From Aestuariibacter sp. (GTDB taxonomy: Bacteria; Pseudomonadota; Gammaproteobacteria; Enterobacterales; Alteromonadaceae), in contig CP051238.1 of assembly GCA_017794925.1 (NCBI GenBank), positions 4,575,021 to 4,639,020 of the forward strand: a stretch of 64,000 nucleotides of DNA, written 5' to 3'. Shown here one piece after another: positions 7,306-14,608 of the stretch. Numbering within the stretch: the stretch's first letter is position 1; each line of letters starts with the position of its first letter. The notes below the pieces were generated by a model that worked only from the letters and a program-made list of their open reading frames with translations, had not been told where the DNA came from and searched no databases. The translations under genes and the position numbers were made by a program.

Positions 7306-9273
7306 GTGGATGTTCACTACCTAACAAAATCCCGCTTCAATCTGGCAACGGAATGCCCGACTAAACTCTTCTATACCAACAAAAAAGAGTACATCAATAA
7401 GTCTCTCGATGACCCATTTATGGAAGCACTTGCCGAAGGAGGTTATCAGGTCGGGGAGCTAGCAAAGTGCGCTTATCCTGGTGGTGTCGAAGTTGGTTCA
7501 TTGGATTACGAGCAGGCTTTAGCCAAAACCAGCGAATTACTCGGCCTAGATTCCGTAGTCATATTTGAAGCGGCGGTTAAATTTGAGAACTTGTTTATCC
7601 GCGTCGACATCCTCGTTAAGCAAGGTAACCACTTTGAATTGATTGAAGTAAAAGCCAAGTCTTACAGCGCAATGAAAGACAAAGACTTTTTAAATACTTC
7701 TGGCAAAGTTGATAGCAAATGGAAGCCTTATATTTTTGATGCTGCGTTTCAGCGTTATGTTGTTAAGCGTGCATTCCCGCAATCGACTGTTGATACCTAC
7801 TTAATGCTGGTCGATAAATCCGCCTCCTGCCTTACCGACGGTTTAAACCAGAAATTCAAGATTGTTCGGGATGTACGTTCTCGCAAAGGCATTCAGGTTT
7901 CCAATACCCTTACTGACGACGATTTAGCAACGCCTTTATTAACGCGGGTTAATGTTAACAACGCTATTCAAGTCGCCTTAGAAAATGACTTACAGCAAGG
8001 CTTTCCGGCCCATAATTTTGAACAGAATATTTCGGCGCTAGCTGATTACTATGAACGTGATGAAAAAATAGCTCCTGTTATTGGCAAGAAATGTAAAAAC
8101 TGTGAGTTTTATCTGCATCATAAAGAAGTCACACCAAATAAACGCAGCGGGTTTCACGAGTGCTGGAAAGAGCAGCTCCATTGGAACGATGCCGATTTTG
8201 ATGAGCCAACGGTTTTGGATATCTGGAGTTTCCGAAAAGCGGATTCATTAATCAATGATGGGGTAATAAAAGTTGCCGATTTAACTTCAGAAATGGTCGG
8301 TTTGGTTGAATCTCCAGAACCAGCGTTAAATACGACTGAAAGGCAGTGGCTACAGATAGAGAAAATTCAGAACAACGATACCTCGATTTATATTGACGAA
8401 GACTCGCTTAACACTGAAATGGCGTCCTGGACTTATCCACTCCATTTCATTGACTTTGAAACTAGTGCAGTAGCTATTCCTTTCTTTGCAGGCATGGCCC
8501 CCTACCAAGGCATTGCATTTCAGTTTTCCCATCACAAAGTTTATGAGGGCGGCCGCGTTGAGCATGCTGGAGAGTTTCTCTCTACCACGCCGGGGGAATT
8601 TCCTAACTTTGAATTTGTGCGGGCGCTCAAAGCACAGTTAGAAACAGACAACGGTACGATTTTTCGCTATTCCAATCATGAAAATAGTTACCTCAATATG
8701 CTTCATGATCAGCTGGAAAGCAGCAGTGAACCAGATGCTGCCGAGCTTCAGGCATTTATCGAAAGTATCACACACTCATCGTCTAGTTCAGCCAAAAACT
8801 GGAGCGGTGAACGGGATATGGTCGACTTATGGGTGTTGGTCAAAAAGTACTTCTACGATCCGGCCATGAAAGGCTCTAATTCAATTAAAGCGGTATTACC
8901 TGCAATCTTAAACAGCTCGCAGTACCTTAAGCAAAAGTACAGCTCACCGATTTACGGTAGTAGCAAAATTCCCAGCCATAATTTTAGTCAGCATGCCTGG
9001 GTACAATTCACAGAGGACGGTAACGTTATCGATCCCTATAAAAGCTTACCGAAACTCTTTTCTGACGTCCCCAATTATGTGGAAGAACTGATATCTGACG
9101 CCGATGAACTCAACAATGGCGGGCTCGCTCAAACTGCTTATGCAAAAATGCAGTTTACGCAAATGAGCGACTACGAACGTGACGAGCTGCGCAATGGGCT
9201 ATTGAAGTATTGCGAGCTTGATACGCTTGCTATGGTAATGATTTATGAAGGCTGGCGCGAAATGATTCGTTAG
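7306..9273 (+). CDS. DUF2779 protein: Cas4/RecB-like nuclease joined to RNase H-like domain
   Basis: A 655-residue protein. The N-terminal part is a PD-(D/E)XK nuclease of the Cas4/RecB type: D101 in RVDIL, E114 and K116 in LIEVKAKS. Cysteines C17, C263, C266 and C286 are spaced like the iron-sulfur ligands of Cas4 and AddB. After it comes the DUF2779 region, which looks like an RNase H-fold exonuclease: D383 and E385 in HFIDFET, and D639 in CELDTLAM near the end. The nearest described architecture is the TM0106-type RecB-like nuclease with a YprB-type RNase H domain. It probably trims or degrades nucleic acid; no substrate is known. The start is GTG 7306 with AGGA at 7292. It is 71 bases after the PDDEXK_4 gene, same strand, and its stop overlaps the convergent gene by four bases. 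Confidence 0.86.
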   Translation: MDVHYLTKSRFNLATECPTKLFYTNKKEYINKSLDDPFMEALAEGGYQVGELAKCAYPGGVEVGSLDYEQALAKTSELLGLDSVVIFEAAVKFENLFIRVDILVKQGNHFELIEVKAKSYSAMKDKDFLNTSGKVDSKWKPYIFDAAFQRYVVKRAFPQSTVDTYLMLVDKSASCLTDGLNQKFKIVRDVRSRKGIQVSNTLTDDDLATPLLTRVNVNNAIQVALENDLQQGFPAHNFEQNISALADYYERDEKIAPVIGKKCKNCEFYLHHKEVTPNKRSGFHECWKEQLHWNDADFDEPTVLDIWSFRKADSLINDGVIKVADLTSEMVGLVESPEPALNTTERQWLQIEKIQNNDTSIYIDEDSLNTEMASWTYPLHFIDFETSAVAIPFFAGMAPYQGIAFQFSHHKVYEGGRVEHAGEFLSTTPGEFPNFEFVRALKAQLETDNGTIFRYSNHENSYLNMLHDQLESSSEPDAAELQAFIESITHSSSSSAKNWSGERDMVDLWVLVKKYFYDPAMKGSNSIKAVLPAILNSSQYLKQKYSSPIYGSSKIPSHNFSQHAWVQFTEDGNVIDPYKSLPKLFSDVPNYVEELISDADELNNGGLAQTAYAKMQFTQMSDYERDELRNGLLKYCELDTLAMVMIYEGWREMIR

Positions 9274-9848
9274 AGATAATCACGCAATACGAGCTCTTTA
9301 CCACCAAGTCTCACCGTGACCTTCTCACCCAACCCGGGCAATAACTCAAACTCAACTGAGACACCGTCGCTGCGCACTTCAAAAGGAAATTGCTCTAGCC
9401 AGGCAAAATACCTTTCGATTTCTTCATGGGATAAGGAAAGTGATTTCTGAAGCGAAACAATAGAATTAAGCTTATCCATATCCAGCGCATCCAAATCAGC
9501 GACTTCACTATCGTCACCGTTATTAACCTCAATCACTGCATGGTCGGGATAATAGTCCGTATCATTTACTACCGATAATAACAGTTTTGCTACCGCCTTA
9601 TCATGCTGTTCATTTCTGGCACAGGCCATATGCTCAGTCGCCAATTTAGTGAGATACGCAGTAAGCTCAGAACAATCATCACGCTCATAACTTAACCTGA
9701 AGACCTCAGCCACATAAGAATCATACTCGTACTTCGGCCAGTTAGAATTGGACAGGTTCAGTGGATCCCATTTATAAAATAAGATATCGCTGATCCTGGT
9801 TTGTAATTCTTCAGGTATGTTTGCCACATTTGTTTGATTCACATTCAA
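9270..9848 (-). CDS. hypothetical acidic protein with WDP-type N-terminal motif
   Basis: A 192-residue soluble, acidic protein with no signal peptide. Near the start it has ILFYKWDPLNLSNS...EYDSYVAEVFRL, a WDP/EYDSY motif that I have seen in small hypothetical proteins of accessory loci, some resembling immunity proteins; that link is only an impression. The rest is rich in Asp and Glu, with a short beta-rich end (VTVRLGGKELVLRDYL). It lies tail to tail with the DUF2779 gene and 10 bases downstream of the phosphatase gene on the same strand, so the two minus-strand genes probably form an operon. No function can be assigned. Confidence 0.75.
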   Translation of the reverse strand: MNVNQTNVANIPEELQTRISDILFYKWDPLNLSNSNWPKYEYDSYVAEVFRLSYERDDCSELTAYLTKLATEHMACARNEQHDKAVAKLLLSVVNDTDYYPDHAVIEVNNGDDSEVADLDALDMDKLNSIVSLQKSLSLSHEEIERYFAWLEQFPFEVRSDGVSVEFELLPGLGEKVTVRLGGKELVLRDYL

Positions 9849-9858
9849 TTCCTTTTAG

Positions 9859-10779
9859 TTAATTTGACCTAACAAAATTCCTGGCCATTAATTCAGATTC
9901 ACCAGACCAGCGATACGCCACCAAATCACCGCTCTTAGCTACGCTGTAGTCTGTACAGGCGACTTTATCGGTTTGCGGGATGCATTCCCCCTGCATCCAA
10001 TAGTGACCAAAAAACACTGGTTTATCGGAGTCGTAGGTATAAACGCCTTCTACCAGCATATCAGGCAATGTTTCCAAACTAGCAGTCGGAACGCTAAGTG
10101 CCAAATTCCGATAAGTGGGGATATCTTCTGCCCACCACTTTACCCGAATAGAAGTGCGTTTTTTCTTACCTGAATCTAAGAAAGAAAAGCCATCAGGTAA
10201 CTTTACTTCTGGTGATTTCACAACATCCTCTATGAGGCGAAAATGCGCATGTTCGGGCCGGGAGGCAGTCACAAACACATCATCCGGAATGGTATTATCC
10301 TCATTCAAGATTTCTTTTAGCTGAACAATGGCGGGCTGATGCCAGCAAGCATGGACGACTCTGATATGCTCTAAGTCCAGATACACCGGCAATGTTTTAA
10401 ACCATTCGATAGCATCTGTGTGTTGCTGACTATCAAAAGGGAACTCATTCAGAAAAGCTCTATGCTGTTTGAAGTTACTATCACTATGCTTGCGCAGATA
10501 TTGCTCCGGATTAGCCGGGTCAGAAGTAGCATAACAAATAGCATTAAACTCATGATTCCCCATAATGGCAAGCGCACTTCCTGCATCAACCATCGCTTTC
10601 ACAATAGCGATGACTTCAGCTTGTTCTGGGCCCCGGTCGATGTAATCGCCAACAAAAATAGCGATGCGTGACGCATGCTGATAACAACCATTTCTTTCAA
10701 CATAACCCAGCTTAACCAACAGTTGCCTGAGTTTTGATGCGTATCCATGAATGTCACCAATGATGTCGTAATAATCCAT
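9859..10779 (-). CDS. PPP-type metallophosphatase
   Basis: A 306-residue enzyme with all the calcineurin-like metal motifs: GDIHG (D9, H11), GDYIDRG, GNHEF, then VHACWH and a final GHYW. The order and the GDYIDRG box place it with the PPP serine/threonine phosphatases and the related diadenosine-tetraphosphatase/PrpE group. It should use two metal ions in the cytoplasm; whether the substrate is protein, a nucleotide or RNA cannot be read from the sequence. ATG 10779 is preferred over GTG 10788 because AAGG stands 8 bases before the ATG but touches the GTG. It is the last gene before repeat copy 3, followed on the same strand by the acidic protein. In a defence-type island a phosphatase could act on signalling nucleotides or on phosphorylated proteins (inference only). 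Confidence 0.87.
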   Translation of the reverse strand: MDYYDIIGDIHGYASKLRQLLVKLGYVERNGCYQHASRIAIFVGDYIDRGPEQAEVIAIVKAMVDAGSALAIMGNHEFNAICYATSDPANPEQYLRKHSDSNFKQHRAFLNEFPFDSQQHTDAIEWFKTLPVYLDLEHIRVVHACWHQPAIVQLKEILNEDNTIPDDVFVTASRPEHAHFRLIEDVVKSPEVKLPDGFSFLDSGKKKRTSIRVKWWAEDIPTYRNLALSVPTASLETLPDMLVEGVYTYDSDKPVFFGHYWMQGECIPQTDKVACTDYSVAKSGDLVAYRWSGESELMARNFVRSN

Positions 10780-10943
10780 TATTAGCACCTTAAGGAATTT
10801 TTACTTTCCTATAGCTTACTAGATTAAAGATTAATCAGAAATTGATGGAAGGCGTGATGTTTGAGAAATTTGTATCTGTGGACATAGAGCACAACCAGTA
10901 ACTATTGCAAAGCACCAAAAATTAAGCGCAATCTACTGAATTA

Positions 10944-11089
10944 AAATAACTATTTTAAACACTAACTTTTCAATATCCGCCGGTAGCAATACTGTGCCGT
11001 CCGAATGTCGGTCTAATCAAGCCCGGCCGCTGGTACCAAACACTTCTATATGTGCATCAATAAACCGACGTAAGTCGTTTTTTTGTGTC
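10944..11089 (+). repeat. degenerate tRNA-Leu 3' half plus terminator, copy 3
   Basis: A sister of copy 2 sharing its upstream bases and its extra T-arm insertion, but more diverged (CAATATCC, GGTAGCAATAC, GGCCGCTGG). The hairpin CGAC-GTAA-GTCG is followed by a T run (to 11084) and TGTG as in copy 2. It marks the right edge of the nuclease segment. The remainder of the gap 10780-11323 shows no gene; the last 230 bases should hold the promoter of the following sigma-factor gene. Confidence 0.82.
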
Positions 11090-11323
11090 TGCAAGCGTTT
11101 TGCATTTTCGAACAATTCAAAAACGGAATTTTCGCTAAACCTTTAAAAAGCGCGGCCCCAACACATACAGAACGAATTAATTGAATTTATTTTTAGTCCG
11201 ATTGACAGATCCTGTTGTTTACTGCGACTCAGTTATTAAATACTGGGGTTGTTTAATATTATTCAGTAATCCTGATGATTGAATGACGCTAACAACCTGA
11301 AATAAAGCAGTATCTAAGCATTA

Positions 11324-11809
11324 GTGAGTACAGTGAATAGAGAATTTGAATCAATCATCCAAAACAACCATGGCCGAATTCGGTATATCGCGAATCGATA
11401 TGCCAAAGGTCATGACGTTGACGATGTTTATCAAGAAATTCTATTGCAACTGTGGCGTAGCTTTAACAGCTTTTCTGGCAAATCATCGAGAGCAACCTGG
11501 GTGTATCAAGTCGCACTTAATACCGCAGTGAGTTTTGTGCGTTCATCAGTGAAGCATTCTAAGTTAGCTAAAGCATTTGAAGCCGTAGATCATCACCCAA
11601 ATCAGTCACAGCAAGAAAAGTGTCATGCAGAGATACTGCAGAAGTTTATGGCAAATCTTAGTGACGTTGATAGTAGCATCTTAATGATGTATCTGGATGG
11701 CTTCAACGCAAAAGCAATGGCAGAAGTTATCGATATCAGCCCAAACGCTATTAATAGTCGCGTTAAGCGAATCAAGCACGAATTCGAAAAGCAGTACATC
11801 GGAGAATAA
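11324..11809 (+). CDS. ECF-type RNA polymerase sigma factor
   Basis: A 161-residue sigma factor with only regions 2 and 4, as in extracytoplasmic-function sigmas. Region 2 is residues 10-75 (DVDDVYQEILLQLWRSFNSF, then TWVYQVALNTAVSFVR), region 4 is residues 105-158 with a helix-turn-helix (MAEVIDISPNAINSRVKRIK). It directs RNA polymerase to a private set of promoters. The GTG start at 11324 is the only sensible one but has a weak ribosome site. The next gene begins two bases after its stop and encodes a membrane protein, the usual place of an anti-sigma factor. A second pair of the same type lies at 16199-17363, facing this one. Confidence 0.93.
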   Translation: MSTVNREFESIIQNNHGRIRYIANRYAKGHDVDDVYQEILLQLWRSFNSFSGKSSRATWVYQVALNTAVSFVRSSVKHSKLAKAFEAVDHHPNQSQQEKCHAEILQKFMANLSDVDSSILMMYLDGFNAKAMAEVIDISPNAINSRVKRIKHEFEKQYIGE

Positions 11810-11811
11810 AC

Positions 11812-12414
11812 ATGCAGTTGGACGATCTTAAAAATACGTGGCGACAAGAAACACAAGGTCTTGATAGCACTCCTCAGTTCAGGCAAGCAATGTCGTCATT
11901 AGAAAAAGAAATCGACACCTTTTCTCGTCATTTGAAGTGGCGCGACTGGCGCGAATATATTGCTGCTTTTGTATGCATTCCGGTGTTTGCTTACGCGGCC
12001 TTGTTTAAAGCTGACAATTGGGTCGTGACGTCAGGTTATTGGTTGCTGTTACTTTCATGCATTGCCATTCCGCTAACCTTGTACAAAGCGAAGCCTAAAG
12101 ATGTAGATAAACGTATGGGTCTGCGCAGTTTTTTAGAGCATGAAAAGGTCAAAGTAAAAAGGCAAATAAATTTATTGAGCAACGTTTTGTATTGGTACTT
12201 AGCGCCGCTTTACATCGGCATCATGCTTGTGACTGTAGGTAAACGCATTTATCTGGCTGGCTTTGCCGCTGTCGATTTCAACCTTTGGAGTTATGTGGCT
12301 CTGGTTACGTTGATATGTATCGGAATTTATTACATGAATCTGAAGACAGTAAACACCAAATACACACCTATGCTAAAACGCATCGAGCAACAACTTAGCG
12401 ATATTAACGCATAA
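11812..12414 (+). CDS. probable membrane anti-sigma factor
   Basis: A 200-residue protein starting two bases after the sigma gene. The cytoplasmic N-terminus (MQLDDLKNTWRQETQGLDST) is followed by a helical stretch, a pair of membrane segments near residues 48-65 and 72-90, a charged loop and two more segments near 125-142 and 155-175. There is no zinc-binding HxxxCxxC motif of ZAS anti-sigmas. The role is inferred from position and from the same gene order at 16199-17363, whose membrane protein begins with a similar LDQMQSMW motif. It would hold the sigma factor at the membrane until an envelope signal arrives. Confidence 0.7.
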   Translation: MQLDDLKNTWRQETQGLDSTPQFRQAMSSLEKEIDTFSRHLKWRDWREYIAAFVCIPVFAYAALFKADNWVVTSGYWLLLLSCIAIPLTLYKAKPKDVDKRMGLRSFLEHEKVKVKRQINLLSNVLYWYLAPLYIGIMLVTVGKRIYLAGFAAVDFNLWSYVALVTLICIGIYYMNLKTVNTKYTPMLKRIEQQLSDINA

Positions 12415-12450
12415 AAAACTTTAATTTTTATAACACGAGAGGTATTTATT

Positions 12451-12534
12451 GTGAGCGCAGGAACCCTTGGCGTAGTGGCCGTAATCATTATAGTAATACT
12501 AGTAGCTGTTTTGTCTAAGAAAAAACCACGCTAA
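12451..12534 (+). CDS. 27-residue single-pass membrane peptide
   Basis: A short ORF starting with GTG at 12451, with GAGAGG at 12437-12442 at the right distance. It encodes a glycine start (SAGTLG), one strongly hydrophobic segment of about 15 residues (VVAVIIIVILVAVL) and a basic tail (SKKKPR), the layout of small inner-membrane peptides with the tail inside. It lies 36 bases after the anti-sigma gene and before a terminator, so it is probably the third gene of the sigma operon. A role in tuning the anti-sigma protein is possible but unproven. Confidence 0.65.
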   Translation: MSAGTLGVVAVIIIVILVAVLSKKKPR

Positions 12535-12574
12535 TGCTGGCAACTGGTGCCATTCTTTGCAAAATGTATTAGCA

Positions 12575-12602
12575 GCTAAACCGACTTTTGAGTCGGTTTA
12601 GC
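12575..12602. terminator. bidirectional hairpin after the sigma operon
   Basis: Arms GCTAAACCGAC/GTCGGTTTAGC around TTTTGA. The core AAACCGAC/GTCGGTTT is the same as in the tRNA-Leu terminator copies. The T run is short, so strength is uncertain. It sits between the plus-strand sigma operon and the minus-strand gene at 12695. Confidence 0.65.
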
Positions 12603-12694
12603 CGTGGTTAATTTTCTAATCAAATGCGGCTACTTCTTATATTTACAAATAGTGGTTAGCCACATTGCTCTTATCGTCAGTATTAGTCTTACCA

Positions 12695-13210
12695 TTATTG
12701 TGAAGTATGACGAACTTTACTGTTTCTTCTCCATGGCTCTACGGGTAAAGAGAAATACCTCCACCAAACGTACTTCCAAGGGATTACAACGGCAATTAAA
12801 CAAATACCAATCAGCGAACCTTTGACACTTACCACATCAGGAATCTGCTCACCTGCTAACCATGGTGGTAATGCCACAACAACCAGCCAGGTTGCTTTCC
12901 AAACGATTTCATAAAGCATAATAGGTAGGAATGCTAGCGGGCGAAAAAGGCCACCGACTGCAAAAAATGCCAGCGCGAATAACATAGAGTGGCCTAGTCC
13001 TCTCCACGGAGCCCATTCTGATGCACCTTCCAAAATATACATTAGCTGATTCTTGCCCAACACAAATACAAATCCAGCAAAAAATACTCTAAGGCCCCAG
13101 GTTTTCCAAAGCGGTACATGGGGGACATTCCTTTGTGTTAATTCGTTCTCATCAGCGCTATCAACACTTGCGTTAAATACGTCTTTATTAGCATCGAACA
13201 TTCTTTTCAT
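12695..13210 (-). CDS. hypothetical membrane protein
   Basis: A 171-residue protein with a soluble N-terminal tail (about 30 residues) and four probable membrane segments, starting near LRVFFAGFVFVLG, GHSMLFALAFFAVGG, FLPIMLYEIVWKATWLVVVAL and GSLIGICLIAVVIPW. I do not recognise a named family. The start ATG 13210 has AGGT upstream. It is transcribed away from the membrane AraC-type regulator at 13374, and the space between them holds a perfect 23-base palindrome, so it is likely the regulator's target. Confidence 0.7.
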   Translation of the reverse strand: MKRMFDANKDVFNASVDSADENELTQRNVPHVPLWKTWGLRVFFAGFVFVLGKNQLMYILEGASEWAPWRGLGHSMLFALAFFAVGGLFRPLAFLPIMLYEIVWKATWLVVVALPPWLAGEQIPDVVSVKGSLIGICLIAVVIPWKYVWWRYFSLPVEPWRRNSKVRHTSQ

Positions 13211-13267
13211 AACAATACCTCGTTTCCAAATTTAGCTGCGATATTGCCACTCACCAATGCGTAAAGC

Positions 13268-13290
13268 GTATCGAATTTGAAATTCGATAC
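13268..13290. promoter_or_regulatory. perfect inverted repeat, probable operator
   Basis: Two perfect 11-base arms, GTATCGAATTT and AAATTCGATAC, around a single central G. It lies 58 bases upstream of the membrane-protein start (minus) and 84 bases upstream of the AraC-type gene (plus), in their shared promoter region. Which protein binds it is not shown by the sequence; the adjacent regulator is the obvious candidate. Confidence 0.7.
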
Positions 13291-13373
13291 ACGAAATAAG
13301 CAACAAAAAAGTAAATAATCAAAAAAGAACGCAATTAATGTAAAATTGAAGAGGAAATTTGGGAGACTAAAAC

Positions 13374-14417
13374 TTGGAATTGTTAAATCTTGCGCAATTA
13401 TTCGTTGTTTTGCTAAGCCTAACTTTAACAGTTATCCATTTTCGCCTTCGTGAAAAGCACCTTTTTCACTTTGTTTTTGCAATCTTTTGTGCTTCAACAG
13501 CGATGTACAATGCCCAGAAGTTAACCAGTAACTTCTGGGCTCCTTACGATCATTTAATCGGCATATTAGGCGTTTTCACTGCAAGTGGATATTGGCTATT
13601 TGCGCGTGCTTTTTTTCGAAAAAGTAGCCCAATCAATCGCCATCATCTTATTTTTGTTGGCTTACTGTCAGCATGCCTGATATTCAGGCACCTTGTACTC
13701 TTTTCAGAGAAAGTGTGGCTGGCTAATTCATCATGGCTTAGCACATTAGCCAATATTTTAGGGGAAATCGTCGCAATACTCTATCCAGGTATGCTCATTC
13801 TTATTTTTTGGGAAGGCTACAGAGTGCTTCACAGTGCCACGTCAATACAACGAAAAATAGCCTCTATATACTTATCTTCGTTTGTCTTTTGCGTTGTCAG
13901 TGTCATGATAGTAGGGTCAACTCTGCCGGCAGATTTTTTAGCTGGTGCAGGCCGTGACTGGCTTTCCGCTTTCGCGTTTACAGTGATTCTAACCAGCACA
14001 CATGGATTGATTTATTTTCGCCAACAAGTTAACCCAAAAGAGAAAGTCGCCGATTCAGCCGTTCAGGAAGAAAACTTACTCGCGAGTAAAATCCAATTAT
14101 TAATAGTTACAGAAAAACGCTTTTTGGAGCCCAAATTACGCGTTGGCGATATTGCTCGCGAGTTGGACGTTCCCGAGTACCTGGTCCGCACTATCATGCT
14201 GAACCATTTCAACGCCAAGAATTTTAATCACTACATAAACCAGTTTCGAGTTGAATACGCTAAAGACCTGTTAAGTGCATCTGATAAACGTGACTGGTCC
14301 GTGATGGTGGTTGGCATTGAAAGTGGTTTTGGTTCTGTTGCCCCTTTTACAAGGGCATTTAAGGAATTTACGGGTTTAACGCCTGGACAGTACCGTAAGC
14401 AGCAGTTAGACAGTTAG
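13374..14417 (+). CDS. membrane-bound AraC-type transcriptional regulator
   Basis: A 347-residue regulator. The first 210 residues hold about seven membrane segments with no recognisable ligand domain; the last 100 residues are an AraC-type double helix-turn-helix (LRVGDIARELDVPEYLVRTIM, then the second motif ending GFGSVAPFTRAFKEFTGLTPGQYR). This design lets the protein sense the membrane or a small periplasmic molecule and bind DNA directly. The start is TTG 13374; GGGAG stands 13 bases before it. It is divergent from the membrane protein at 12695, and such regulators often control the neighbouring gene. Confidence 0.9.
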   Translation: MELLNLAQLFVVLLSLTLTVIHFRLREKHLFHFVFAIFCASTAMYNAQKLTSNFWAPYDHLIGILGVFTASGYWLFARAFFRKSSPINRHHLIFVGLLSACLIFRHLVLFSEKVWLANSSWLSTLANILGEIVAILYPGMLILIFWEGYRVLHSATSIQRKIASIYLSSFVFCVVSVMIVGSTLPADFLAGAGRDWLSAFAFTVILTSTHGLIYFRQQVNPKEKVADSAVQEENLLASKIQLLIVTEKRFLEPKLRVGDIARELDVPEYLVRTIMLNHFNAKNFNHYINQFRVEYAKDLLSASDKRDWSVMVVGIESGFGSVAPFTRAFKEFTGLTPGQYRKQQLDS

Positions 14418-14608
14418 AAACAAGGCTAAGATACTTCAAACTATTTTGTTTACGTAACAATAATGAAGCTATTTAAAGCAGCAGCCCATAAAACCAGCGT
14501 GGCTCTACACATAAACGTCACTCTCTAAATTCGTTCAAAGCCACTATCGACAAAGGCTCAAAAACAGTATGAAATAAGTCGTAAGCACTTGCCATTGTTT
14601 GCTCTAAT

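Noticed and set aside
2627..11089. An integrase belonging to the tRNA-Leu elements
   Set aside because: No tyrosine-recombinase gene or remnant found in either segment; the repeats alone support integration.
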